Below are positions 34,428 through 41,265 of a stretch of DNA of 64,000 nucleotides, piece after piece (within the stretch, counting starts at the first letter, position 1; the number at the start of each line of letters is the position of its first letter). The notes beneath the pieces were generated by a model, which saw only the letters and a list, made by a program, of their open reading frames with translations, was not told where the DNA came from and ran no database searches. The DNA comes from Mucilaginibacter straminoryzae. Its GTDB lineage: Bacteria > Bacteroidota > Bacteroidia > Sphingobacteriales > Sphingobacteriaceae. The stretch spans positions 62,001 to 126,000 of the forward strand of contig NZ_JALJEJ010000006.1 in the NCBI RefSeq assembly GCF_022953055.1, written 5' to 3'. Position numbers and translations under genes: made by a program.

Positions 34428-34997
34428 ATGATAGAAGTAGGAAGTACGCTGCTGCATGAGGATGTAGTGAAGGAGAATTTTGTATGCAACCTTAACCGTT
34501 GTAAAGGGGCTTGTTGTATCGAGGGCGATTCGGGTGCGCCATTGAACCACGATGAACTGGCCATCCTCGAAGAGATCTATCCTAAAGTAAAGCCGTTTAT
34601 GACGGCCAAAGGCATACAAGCCGTAGAAGAGCAAGGCACGCACGTAACCGACTTTGAAGGCGACTATACTACCCCATGTGTAGATACTAATAAGGAATGT
34701 GCCTACGTAACCTGGGAAAATGGTATTACAAAATGTGCGATTGAAAAGGCTTACGAACAAGGCGAAATGAATTGGAAAAAGCCGATTTCCTGCCATCTGT
34801 ACCCCATCCGCATCACCGCCTACCCTGAGTTTGATGTATTGCATTACGACCGCTGGAATATCTGCAGCCCGGCCTGTAGCTTTGGTGATGAGCTAAAGGT
34901 AAAAGTTCATGAATTTCTGAAAGAACCTTTGATCCGTAAGTACGGCGCAGCCTGGTACCAGGAACTGGAAGAACAACTGGCAGAGATTAACAGCTAA
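34428..34997 (+). CDS. DUF3109-family Cys-rich protein
   Basis: A 189-residue soluble protein. Cysteines are arranged as C-N-L-N-R-C-K-G-A-C-C near residue 22, then single cysteines at about 84, 90 and 103, C-H-L-Y-P-I-R near 122, and C-S-P-A-C near 145. The pattern is typical of DUF3109 and close in style to YkgJ-like proteins thought to bind zinc or an iron-sulfur cluster. Function unknown. It directly abuts the DUF3108 gene and overlaps the next start by one base. Confidence 0.88.
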   Translation: MIEVGSTLLHEDVVKENFVCNLNRCKGACCIEGDSGAPLNHDELAILEEIYPKVKPFMTAKGIQAVEEQGTHVTDFEGDYTTPCVDTNKECAYVTWENGITKCAIEKAYEQGEMNWKKPISCHLYPIRITAYPEFDVLHYDRWNICSPACSFGDELKVKVHEFLKEPLIRKYGAAWYQELEEQLAEINS

Positions 34998-35299
34998 TGA
35001 TTGCTGCTGATATACAAAGCCAGGTAAGGCAAGTTGTACTGGGCCTTGAAGGCGCCATTTCTACAAGCGCTGCCCTTGACCATCGCGTAACTACAGCCGG
35101 GGCTGATCATCAAACCACTTTACGGGAAGTTATCCAATCTGCTTTTGCGCAATACGGCGTCGAGGTGGAGTTTAGCGGAAAGGGGCCAAATGAACGCGGT
35201 GTGGTAATTGATATCGATGAAGACCTTTTTACGCAGACTAACGCAGATGTAAATACCCTTCGGTTTGGCCAAACAGTAGTGCGGGTACTATCACTTTAA
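34997..35299 (+). CDS. 100-residue protein resembling the C-terminal part of GDP-mannose dehydratases
   Basis: ATG at 34997 overlaps the DUF3109 stop (TAATG). Residues about 40-95 (L-R-E-V-I-Q-S-A-F-A-x-x-G-V-E-V-E-F, G-K-G-P-N-E-R-G, then V-I-D-I-D-E-D-L-F-T-Q-T-N-A-D) resemble the region of GDP-mannose 4,6-dehydratase that reads E-W-x-G-x-G-x-x-E-x-G and later I-D-P-R-Y-F-R-P-T-E-V-D. The Rossmann domain is absent. It may be an unrelated small protein with chance likeness, so the resemblance is weak evidence. Function unknown. Confidence 0.65.
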   Translation: MIAADIQSQVRQVVLGLEGAISTSAALDHRVTTAGADHQTTLREVIQSAFAQYGVEVEFSGKGPNERGVVIDIDEDLFTQTNADVNTLRFGQTVVRVLSL

Positions 35300-35374
35300 T
35301 TTATCCTGAGCGCCTTCAAGAATGCTTCGTTTCTCGCAAGGTACACATAAAGCTTCGCTATTTTTATTCCCCTT

Positions 35375-35521
35375 TGTCATGCTAAGGTAGTCGACCTGTG
35401 CCGAACTAGTTTCGGGAAGCATCTGCCCGTTAGGGTAACTCGGGCATCAACCTAACAGGCAGATGGTTCATTACAAACAAAAACGATACTTTATATATGC
35501 TTCGACAAGCTCAGCATGACA
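35375..35521. repeat. MITE-like element with TGTCATGCT termini
   Basis: The 434-base gap 35300-35733 holds no credible gene. Within it, 35375-35521 is bounded by TGTCATGCT and AGCATGACA, an inverted pair, and contains an internal hairpin at 35420-35465 (15-bp arms, one G-T pair, 16-base loop). The outer arms belong to the same dispersed family seen at 57835, 61898, 62098 and 62323. No transposase is present. Confidence 0.7.
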
Positions 35522-35733
35522 ATGTGTAGAATTACACACTCTAACAGCAGTCGCTCGGCTCCTGCCGAGTGACGACTATCTAATCGCTGAACTTTCAAGC
35601 GAGCGACTACTTCAAAGCGGATTTGCGTTAACTCATTTAATGACACATTTGTCATGTTTTCTCCCTTTGACAAAAGACGATTGAATCGTCAATTACTCCC
35701 CGAACGCGTTACAAACGCGCTCGATTGCAGAAT

Positions 35734-36585
35734 TCAGGATTTACAAATGACGCTCTCTTTCCCCAACACCTCCTCAACTGCCTCTCTCAAAAAGTTTGGT
35801 ATCAGTGTACGTTGGGTATGCAACAGCATTTCCGGGTGATCCAGCCGTTCCAGCATCTCGTTGTATTTATGTTCGCCGTGCTCGTCTATCACCTGTTGTT
35901 TCTTCTCGGCATTCAGCAAATGTAACTTCATCCCTTCGGGGTTGGCTTCAGGGTGAAACTGGGTACCAATGAAATACTTATTAAAACGAATGGCCATCAT
36001 TGCCCGCGGCAGGTCTACATAAGGGCGTTCTTTTTCTATGGCCAGCAGCTTCGCTCCTATTTTTTCAAATGCCTGTTCATCCGGATGTACCACCTGCCAG
36101 CTCCGCGAATCAACTGCGTAGAAAGGATCAGCAAGACCTGCCATCGCCGGATCAGATTCGCCCCCATTTACAAAATGTACCGGAAGGATACCAAAAGAAG
36201 GCGAGCGGCGCAGCGATATCTCGCCCAACTTGTATTTCCGGCAAAGCAACTGAAATGAGTGGCAAACAAAAAGCACATGCTTTTTAGGAGTAGTGTCAGA
36301 ATTATTCCAGGCTTCCAGTTCATCTATCAACTGCATGTAACGCTTATCCCATTCCTCATCCTCTGTAAGCGGATTACCCGGCCCTCCGCTGGAAATATAC
36401 AAGTCGAACTCCATTCCGGGTAATTCATTCTTTTGCCTTACATTAAACACCTGCCAGGTAAGGTTCAGGTTCTTGTCGCTCTTAAATCTTCGTAATATCT
36501 CGTCGAAACCGCGCATACCCTGGTTTTCAATCCCGTTATACAGGTCAAGCACGGCAACTTTAATTTCCCTTGGATCAGTGGTCAT
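35734..36585 (-). CDS. Class I glutamine amidotransferase-like protein
   Basis: A 283-residue cytoplasmic protein of the GATase1 fold. The S-S-G-G-P-G-N-P segment near residue 68, the nucleophile in F-V-C-H-S-F-Q (about residue 108) and Q-F-H-P-E-A-N near 216 form a complete Cys-His-Glu triad. There is no fused synthetase, so it could hydrolyse a gamma-glutamyl compound or deliver ammonia to a partner. It is last in a four-gene operon and starts directly after the YbdK-like gene. C-terminal 70 residues are helical and charged. Confidence 0.85.
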   Translation of the reverse strand: MTTDPREIKVAVLDLYNGIENQGMRGFDEILRRFKSDKNLNLTWQVFNVRQKNELPGMEFDLYISSGGPGNPLTEDEEWDKRYMQLIDELEAWNNSDTTPKKHVLFVCHSFQLLCRKYKLGEISLRRSPSFGILPVHFVNGGESDPAMAGLADPFYAVDSRSWQVVHPDEQAFEKIGAKLLAIEKERPYVDLPRAMMAIRFNKYFIGTQFHPEANPEGMKLHLLNAEKKQQVIDEHGEHKYNEMLERLDHPEMLLHTQRTLIPNFLREAVEEVLGKESVICKS

Positions 36586-37686
36586 CTATTCAACTCCTTT
36601 TAAAGTTTGCGAAGTTATGTAATCCACCACGTCGATAAAACTGCTTTTCTGATTATAAACCGCCAGTTGCCTGTCCGCACCGGTACCATTCTCCAGTATT
36701 TGATGAATGTAGGATAGATCTTCGCGGCAGCCGAGTTCGTCTACTACGTCGTCTACAAAGTCGAGCAACTCTAACACCAGGGCACGGCTGTTCACCTCTA
36801 TCTGTTTACCAAAGTCTATCATTTTACCGTCGATGCCATACCTTGCGGCCCGCCACTTATTCTCGTTGATGAGTGCACGGCTGTAGGTAATAAACTTCAT
36901 ATTCTGCTGTCGCAGCTTGTACAACTTGGCGCAAAGGGCCTGGAACAATGCGGTAAAGGCAATGGTTTCATCTACCAGCATTGGGCAATCACAAATGCGG
37001 AACTCGATGGTCTCATAGAACGGGTGTACACGGATATCCCACCAGATCTTTTTCGCGTTATCGATACAGTTGGTTTTTACCAGCAGCTTGATGTAATTAT
37101 CATACTCTTCTATACTGCTGAAAACATCAGGAATACCCGTACGGGGGAACTTATCAAACACCTTGGTCCGGAAGGATTTATAGCCCGTATTCCGGCCTTC
37201 CCAAAAAGGCGAGTTGGTAGATAGCGCAAATACATGCGGCAGAAAATACCGTACCTGGTTAGCAATATGGATCGCCATTTCGCGCGACTGGATCCCTACA
37301 TGTACGTGCAAACCAAAGATGAGGTTAGAACGGGCGGCTTCCTGCAATTCGTCCACAATTTCGTCATATCGCGGATGCGGCGTAATCAGTTGGTGCTGCC
37401 AATGCGAAAACGGGTGTGTTCCTGATGCACCTATTCGCAGACCCAGATCGCCGGCAAGTTGCGCTACAGTCAGCCGCAATTTGGTTACCTCGCGACGCGC
37501 CTCTTCCGTGTTTCGGCAGATGTGCGTACCCACCTCTACAACAGCCTGGTGCATTTCGGCCTTCACCTGGTCATGGTGGATCTTTTGCGCACCGTCTACA
37601 ATTTTTTGCTGATGCGAGGTCAGTTCCCTTGTTACGGGGTCAACCACCATAAATTCTTCTTCTACACCTAAGGTAAAATCGTTCAT
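36586..37686 (-). CDS. YbdK-type carboxylate-amine ligase (GCS2 family)
   Basis: A 366-residue enzyme of the glutamate-cysteine ligase type 2 family: N-terminal L-G-V-E-E-E-F-M-V-V-D, then H-V-H-V-G, a W-W-D-I-R-V-H-P segment and R-I-C-D-C-P. Family members form amide bonds with ATP; YbdK of E. coli has weak glutamate-cysteine ligase activity, but the natural substrate is often unknown. It lies between an ATP-grasp ligase and an amidotransferase-like protein and directly abuts the latter. Confidence 0.92.
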   Translation of the reverse strand: MNDFTLGVEEEFMVVDPVTRELTSHQQKIVDGAQKIHHDQVKAEMHQAVVEVGTHICRNTEEARREVTKLRLTVAQLAGDLGLRIGASGTHPFSHWQHQLITPHPRYDEIVDELQEAARSNLIFGLHVHVGIQSREMAIHIANQVRYFLPHVFALSTNSPFWEGRNTGYKSFRTKVFDKFPRTGIPDVFSSIEEYDNYIKLLVKTNCIDNAKKIWWDIRVHPFYETIEFRICDCPMLVDETIAFTALFQALCAKLYKLRQQNMKFITYSRALINENKWRAARYGIDGKMIDFGKQIEVNSRALVLELLDFVDDVVDELGCREDLSYIHQILENGTGADRQLAVYNQKSSFIDVVDYITSQTLKGVE

Positions 37687-37858
37687 AAGGCGTTAATTGA
37701 TTTGCGCTATCAAAAAGAGTAATTTAACAAAAATATCATTGCGATACGCTGCAAGCGTAGAAGCAATCCCCTGTTTTAATAATATGGCGAGATTACCCTT
37801 CGACAAGCCCGAGGTGACAACCTTTGCCACCCCGCCTTGCAATCGCATATTCAGGCTT
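37687..37858. other. Gene-free spacer with a repeat fragment
   Basis: A 172-base spacer inside the ligase operon. It contains CTTCGACAAGCCCGAGGTGACA, a fragment of the dispersed repeat family found elsewhere here, split by no gene. I see no promoter or terminator that I would trust, so the operon could be interrupted or read through. Confidence 0.4.
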
Positions 37859-39061
37859 CTATTTCTTCTTCGCTTTCGGCTTTGCCTCTGCTTTACCTTC
37901 ATCTTTCGCCGCCGATTTCTTTGACTTTGGCTTAGGCTCAACCTTTTCCGGCTCCGCTATAGGTACCTCTGCTGAAGCTTCTTTTGCTGCCTTTGGTTTA
38001 GTGGCTCTTGCCTTAGCTGCTTTAGGTTTTTGCTGTTGCTCTTCGGAAATGGCATGGTCAATCTCGCCAATGCTTACATCCGCTTTAGTTTCCTTTCCCT
38101 GCACCACAACCAACGCCGTTTTACCTACTGCTGCTGAAATAAACTTACCCCAGGTAAGGTTATCTGCTCCCGGCTTTTGTGCTTTCGCTCTCTCTATCGC
38201 ATAATCAGCTGCGGTTTCCACCACCCATTCAAAGTTCTCCTGCCCTACGCTGTTTACATCTGCATCGGGCGCGGGGTTGCAGAAATCTATCGCATACGGG
38301 ATACCGTCCCGAACGGCGAACTCCACGGTATTGAAATCGTACCCCAGGTATTGGTTCAGCGTTAATACATGATTTTTAATGGTTTCCAACAGCCTCTTTT
38401 CGGCAGGCGCCTTACCATGCTCGTAACGCAAATGGTGCGGGTTACGTGGTTCATACTGCATAATGCGCACATGCTTGCCACCGATACAATAGCAACGGAA
38501 ATAATCGTCAAAAACAATCTCTTCCTGTAACAGCATTACCAACTGCCCGGTGCCCTTCATCTTTTTCCAAAGGTCTTCCTTGTTTTCAATACGGTAAACG
38601 TCGCGCCAACCGCCACCGTTAAATGGTTTCATATAAGCAGGGAAGCCAACGTAATCTAAAATAGTATTCCAATCGAGCGGGTAAGCCAGGTTGCGGAACG
38701 AGTTCTCGTTCGTACCATCCGGATGATCTTTAGAAGGCAGCAACGCAGTTTTCGGCACCGGAACGCCTAGTTTTACCGCAAGCGCATTATTAAAAAATTT
38801 CTCATCGGCACTCCACCAGAAAGGGTTATTGATAACGGCAGTCCCGCTAATTGCGGCATTCTTCAGTGCAGCACGGTAGAAAGGCACGTCCTGAGAAATA
38901 CGGTCTATGATTACCGCATAATCCAGCGGTTCTCCCTGCAGCACCTTATCAATGCGTACAAATTCTGCAACGATGTCTTTTTCGGCCTTCTGGTTCACCC
39001 GGTCTACAAATGCCTGCGGGAAGGTATTTTCCTGTCCGAAAAGAATTCCAATTTTTTTCAT
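37859..39061 (-). CDS. ATP-grasp ligase with a lysine/alanine-rich tail
   Basis: A 400-residue protein. Residues 1-320 form an ATP-grasp enzyme: N-terminal K-K-I-G-I-L-F-G-Q-E-N-T-F-P-Q-A-F, A-Y-M-K-P-F-N-G-G-G-W (nucleotide-binding loop, about residue 155), L-L-Q-E-E-I-V-F near 195 and the metal-binding end A-I-D-F-C-N-P-A-P-D near 286. Such enzymes join a carboxylate to an amine through an acylphosphate. Residues about 335-400 are rich in Lys, Ala, Pro and Glu (A-K-A-R-A-T-K-P-K-A-A-K, P-K-P-K-S-K-K-S) and look disordered, an unusual addition. It lies in one operon with an esterase and a YbdK-like ligase. Confidence 0.88.
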   Translation of the reverse strand: MKKIGILFGQENTFPQAFVDRVNQKAEKDIVAEFVRIDKVLQGEPLDYAVIIDRISQDVPFYRAALKNAAISGTAVINNPFWWSADEKFFNNALAVKLGVPVPKTALLPSKDHPDGTNENSFRNLAYPLDWNTILDYVGFPAYMKPFNGGGWRDVYRIENKEDLWKKMKGTGQLVMLLQEEIVFDDYFRCYCIGGKHVRIMQYEPRNPHHLRYEHGKAPAEKRLLETIKNHVLTLNQYLGYDFNTVEFAVRDGIPYAIDFCNPAPDADVNSVGQENFEWVVETAADYAIERAKAQKPGADNLTWGKFISAAVGKTALVVVQGKETKADVSIGEIDHAISEEQQQKPKAAKARATKPKAAKEASAEVPIAEPEKVEPKPKSKKSAAKDEGKAEAKPKAKKK

Positions 39062-39091
39062 AGTAAATGTGATGTTTTATGTTGTTTGCTT

Positions 39092-39799
39092 TTACTTAAC
39101 GGTCGATAGATAGTGCGGGAACATTTCTTTCCAAACGGGCCAGTCGTGTTTTGCCTGCGGCCGCACGTCCAGCCAATGATTAATGTGCTTCCTGTTTAAA
39201 ATGTCTGATAGCTGCCTGTTGTAATTAAGGCAAATATCCCACTCAGATGTCCCTAAAATAATGTTTATCTGCCAAAGATCCGGGTTATTACTGCCCGGTA
39301 AAAAGTCGACGGGGTTATTGTAAAAAATATCGTCATTGAAGAAACCATCGGTAAACATCTTGATATCAAATGCGCCGCCCATACTAAACAGATGTCCTGT
39401 CCTTTCCGGGTGTTTAAAGGCATAATTTGCCGCATGGTAACCCCCAAAACTGCAACCTGCTACCGCCACTTTACCTACACCGGTCTCGTGCATTGCCCAG
39501 GGAACCAGTTCGTCATGCAGCATTTTATCATACCAGGTATATCTTCTCGCCCGCTCGGCGGGATGGATGCTTTTATCGTACCAGGTTAAATTATCTATGG
39601 TTGCCGGGCAATAAATCTTAACCAGGCCCTGATCTATAAACCAGCTTATACTATCAATTAACCCGTGATCTTTATTCTGATAATACTTCCCCTGCGAAGT
39701 AGGAAATAATATAACAGGATAACCCCGGTCGCCAAAGACCAGCATTTCCATATCCATGCTTAAATTCTGAGAATACCAGCGCCGATAATGCTCTATCAA
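39092..39799 (-). CDS. Esterase, alpha/beta-hydrolase fold
   Basis: A 235-residue cytoplasmic hydrolase with the nucleophile elbow A-G-C-S-F-G-G-Y-H (about residues 128-136), a Y-P-V-I-L-F-P-T-S-Q-G-K-Y-Y segment near residue 28 and the catalytic-type H-D-W-P-V-W near 219. It resembles the esterase D/putative-esterase group. The start is probably TTG at 39799, because H-Y-R-R-W-Y-S-Q-N-L belongs to the conserved N-terminus and a stop codon lies upstream in frame. It opens the operon that continues with the ATP-grasp gene, 30 bases later. Confidence 0.85.
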   Translation of the reverse strand: MIEHYRRWYSQNLSMDMEMLVFGDRGYPVILFPTSQGKYYQNKDHGLIDSISWFIDQGLVKIYCPATIDNLTWYDKSIHPAERARRYTWYDKMLHDELVPWAMHETGVGKVAVAGCSFGGYHAANYAFKHPERTGHLFSMGGAFDIKMFTDGFFNDDIFYNNPVDFLPGSNNPDLWQINIILGTSEWDICLNYNRQLSDILNRKHINHWLDVRPQAKHDWPVWKEMFPHYLSTVK

Positions 39800-39885
39800 A
39801 ACAGAAAGCTTTACTTTTTATACAATGTAAGTTAGCAGGTATTGTTTGATCTGTCAATGATCTGTAAATAATTATCTGACCGTTG

Positions 39886-39917
39886 TTGTGCTTTGCTACG
39901 GGATAAACTTATTTTTG
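39886..39917 (+). promoter_or_regulatory. Promoter of the divergent esterase gene
   Basis: TTG at 39886-39888, a 21-base spacer and TATTTTTG at 39910-39917 match the Bacteroidota pattern TTG-N17-23-TAnnTTTG. Transcription would begin near 39921, so the coding start must lie downstream of that point. Confidence 0.6.
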
Positions 39918-39961
39918 CATCCCCATTATTATTGATGATGTACCCGACTTGTGCCGTTGAC

Positions 39962-40750
39962 ATGCCCTATATACAAACAACCTTAACAATACCTTCTACA
40001 GAACTCGATCGCGACGTAACGGTTACCCTGCTTTTGCCGGAGTTAATCAACCAGGCAGAACCTCTGAGCTTGTTATTACTAAATGATGGGCAGGATGCTG
40101 AAAACCTGTTATTGAAGCAGTCGCTCGAAAGGCTTAATAGTAACGGGCAGATTAAACAACTTGCAGTGGCGGCCTTACACGCAGGTGAAGAGCGCATACA
40201 GGAATACGGTACGGCAAGCCAGGTAGATTACCTGCAGCGCGGCAGCAAAGCAAAAGCTTATACCGGATTTATCGTTGACGAACTGTTACCGGCTCTTAAG
40301 GATGAATTGCAGTACAAAGGATTTGATACGGTAGCCTTTGCGGGGTTTTCACTCGGCGGGCTTTCTGCTTTGGATATCAGCTGGAATCATCCGGAAATAT
40401 TTGACAAAGTTGGGGTATTCTCCGGCTCGCTTTGGTGGCGTGCCAAAGGCCTTGCTGATGGTTATACTGATAACGACCGTGTTATGCACCAAATTATCCG
40501 TAATACCGAGGGTAAGCCTGAACTTCAATTCTTCTTCCAGACAGGAACTTTAGACGAAACGGCCGACCGTAACCAGAACGGCATTATTGACTCCATTGAT
40601 GATACCGTTGACCTAATGATCGAATTGGAGAACAAAGGTTATCACCGTCCGGAAGACATTACTTACGTAGAAGTAGTTGGCGGTAAGCACAATACCGAAA
40701 CCTGGGCTAGAGTGTTACCAAAGTTTATTTGCTGGGCATTTAAACGATAG
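39962..40750 (+). CDS. Esterase (alpha/beta hydrolase fold) with EF-hand-like loop
   Basis: A 262-residue hydrolase. The nucleophile elbow is F-A-G-F-S-L-G-G-L-S (about residues 126-135). Near residue 204 the sequence D-R-N-Q-N-G-I-I-D-S-I-D-D has the spacing of a calcium-binding EF-hand-type loop, a feature of this esterase subgroup. A His in G-G-K-H-N-T-E-T-W near the C-terminus completes a triad. Frames open further upstream, but the promoter box at 39910-39917 excludes the longest form; ATGs at 39935 and 39938 remain alternatives. It is divergent from the ligase operon, and shared regulation is likely. Confidence 0.85.
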   Translation: MPYIQTTLTIPSTELDRDVTVTLLLPELINQAEPLSLLLLNDGQDAENLLLKQSLERLNSNGQIKQLAVAALHAGEERIQEYGTASQVDYLQRGSKAKAYTGFIVDELLPALKDELQYKGFDTVAFAGFSLGGLSALDISWNHPEIFDKVGVFSGSLWWRAKGLADGYTDNDRVMHQIIRNTEGKPELQFFFQTGTLDETADRNQNGIIDSIDDTVDLMIELENKGYHRPEDITYVEVVGGKHNTETWARVLPKFICWAFKR

Positions 40751-40847
40751 GTAAAGGGTTCTAGGAACGAGTTTTGAGTTACGAGAGAATTATCAGTTCT
40801 AAGCAAGACCCGCACAACTTTAACTTCCTACCAACTTTGATTTTCCC

Positions 40848-40930
40848 GACTCGCTACTGACCACTGGAAACTCGCTACCATTGCTCTCTGCTACTGAATA
40901 CTCGCTACTGAATACTCGAAACTCGCTACC
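40848..40930. repeat. Short imperfect tandem repeat (ACTCGCTACTGAAT type)
   Basis: Within the 300-base gap 40751-41050, the motif ACTCGCTAC recurs five times with 14-22 base periods (for example ACTCGCTACTGAATACTCG). It encodes nothing credible on either strand. Confidence 0.7.
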
Positions 40931-41016
40931 AAAAATCGCTCCTATCGCCACACTCTCCGCCGGGCCCAATCCTCGTAACCCCCATATCAACCTAACGTCA
41001 CAATAATTACCTGTGA

Positions 41017-41046
41017 TTTGCGTATAGATTATAAATTGTATTTTTG
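41017..41046 (+). promoter_or_regulatory. Promoter of the small Cys-rich membrane protein gene
   Basis: TTTG at 41017-41020, an 18-base spacer and TATTTTTG at 41039-41046 are an excellent match to the Bacteroidota -33/-7 promoter. The ATG follows four bases later, so the predicted transcript is leaderless or has a leader of only one or two bases. Confidence 0.7.
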
Positions 41047-41050
41047 TGCT

Positions 41051-41194
41051 ATGGTTCAAACCATTATCGTCATATTGCTCTTCGCGGCGGCCTTGTTCTA
41101 TGTAGGCCGGCTTGTTTACAAAAGTTTCACGGCAAAAAAAAGCTGTGGCAGCAATTGTAAATGCGGAGTAGATTTTTCTAATATCAAACCCTGA
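41051..41194 (+). CDS. FeoB-associated-type Cys-rich membrane protein (47 aa)
   Basis: ATG at 41051, TGA at 41192-41194. One membrane helix (residues 3-23) with a short Lys-rich stretch, then the cluster S-C-G-S-N-C-K-C-G and a short tail. This is the pattern of the small FeoB-associated Cys-rich membrane proteins that usually accompany ferrous iron transporters. No feoA or feoB lies in the window, so here it is an orphan. The real gene is supported by a strong promoter match immediately upstream. Confidence 0.8.
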   Translation: MVQTIIVILLFAAALFYVGRLVYKSFTAKKSCGSNCKCGVDFSNIKP

Positions 41195-41265
41195 TTGCTT
41201 TAGAAAGGTATTCACTGTATCTTCACGCCAAAACTTTTAATTTTGTTTAAAGTTTAAACTATTTA

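Noticed and set aside
35491..35925. Short frames in the 35.3-35.9 kb region on both strands
   Set aside because: They cover the MITE-like element or lie antisense to the amidotransferase-like gene and have no conserved motif.
40820..41215. 131-codon minus-strand frame opposite the small Cys-rich gene
   Set aside because: It runs through tandem repeats and antisense to a gene with a strong promoter; its composition is S/E-rich repeat translation.
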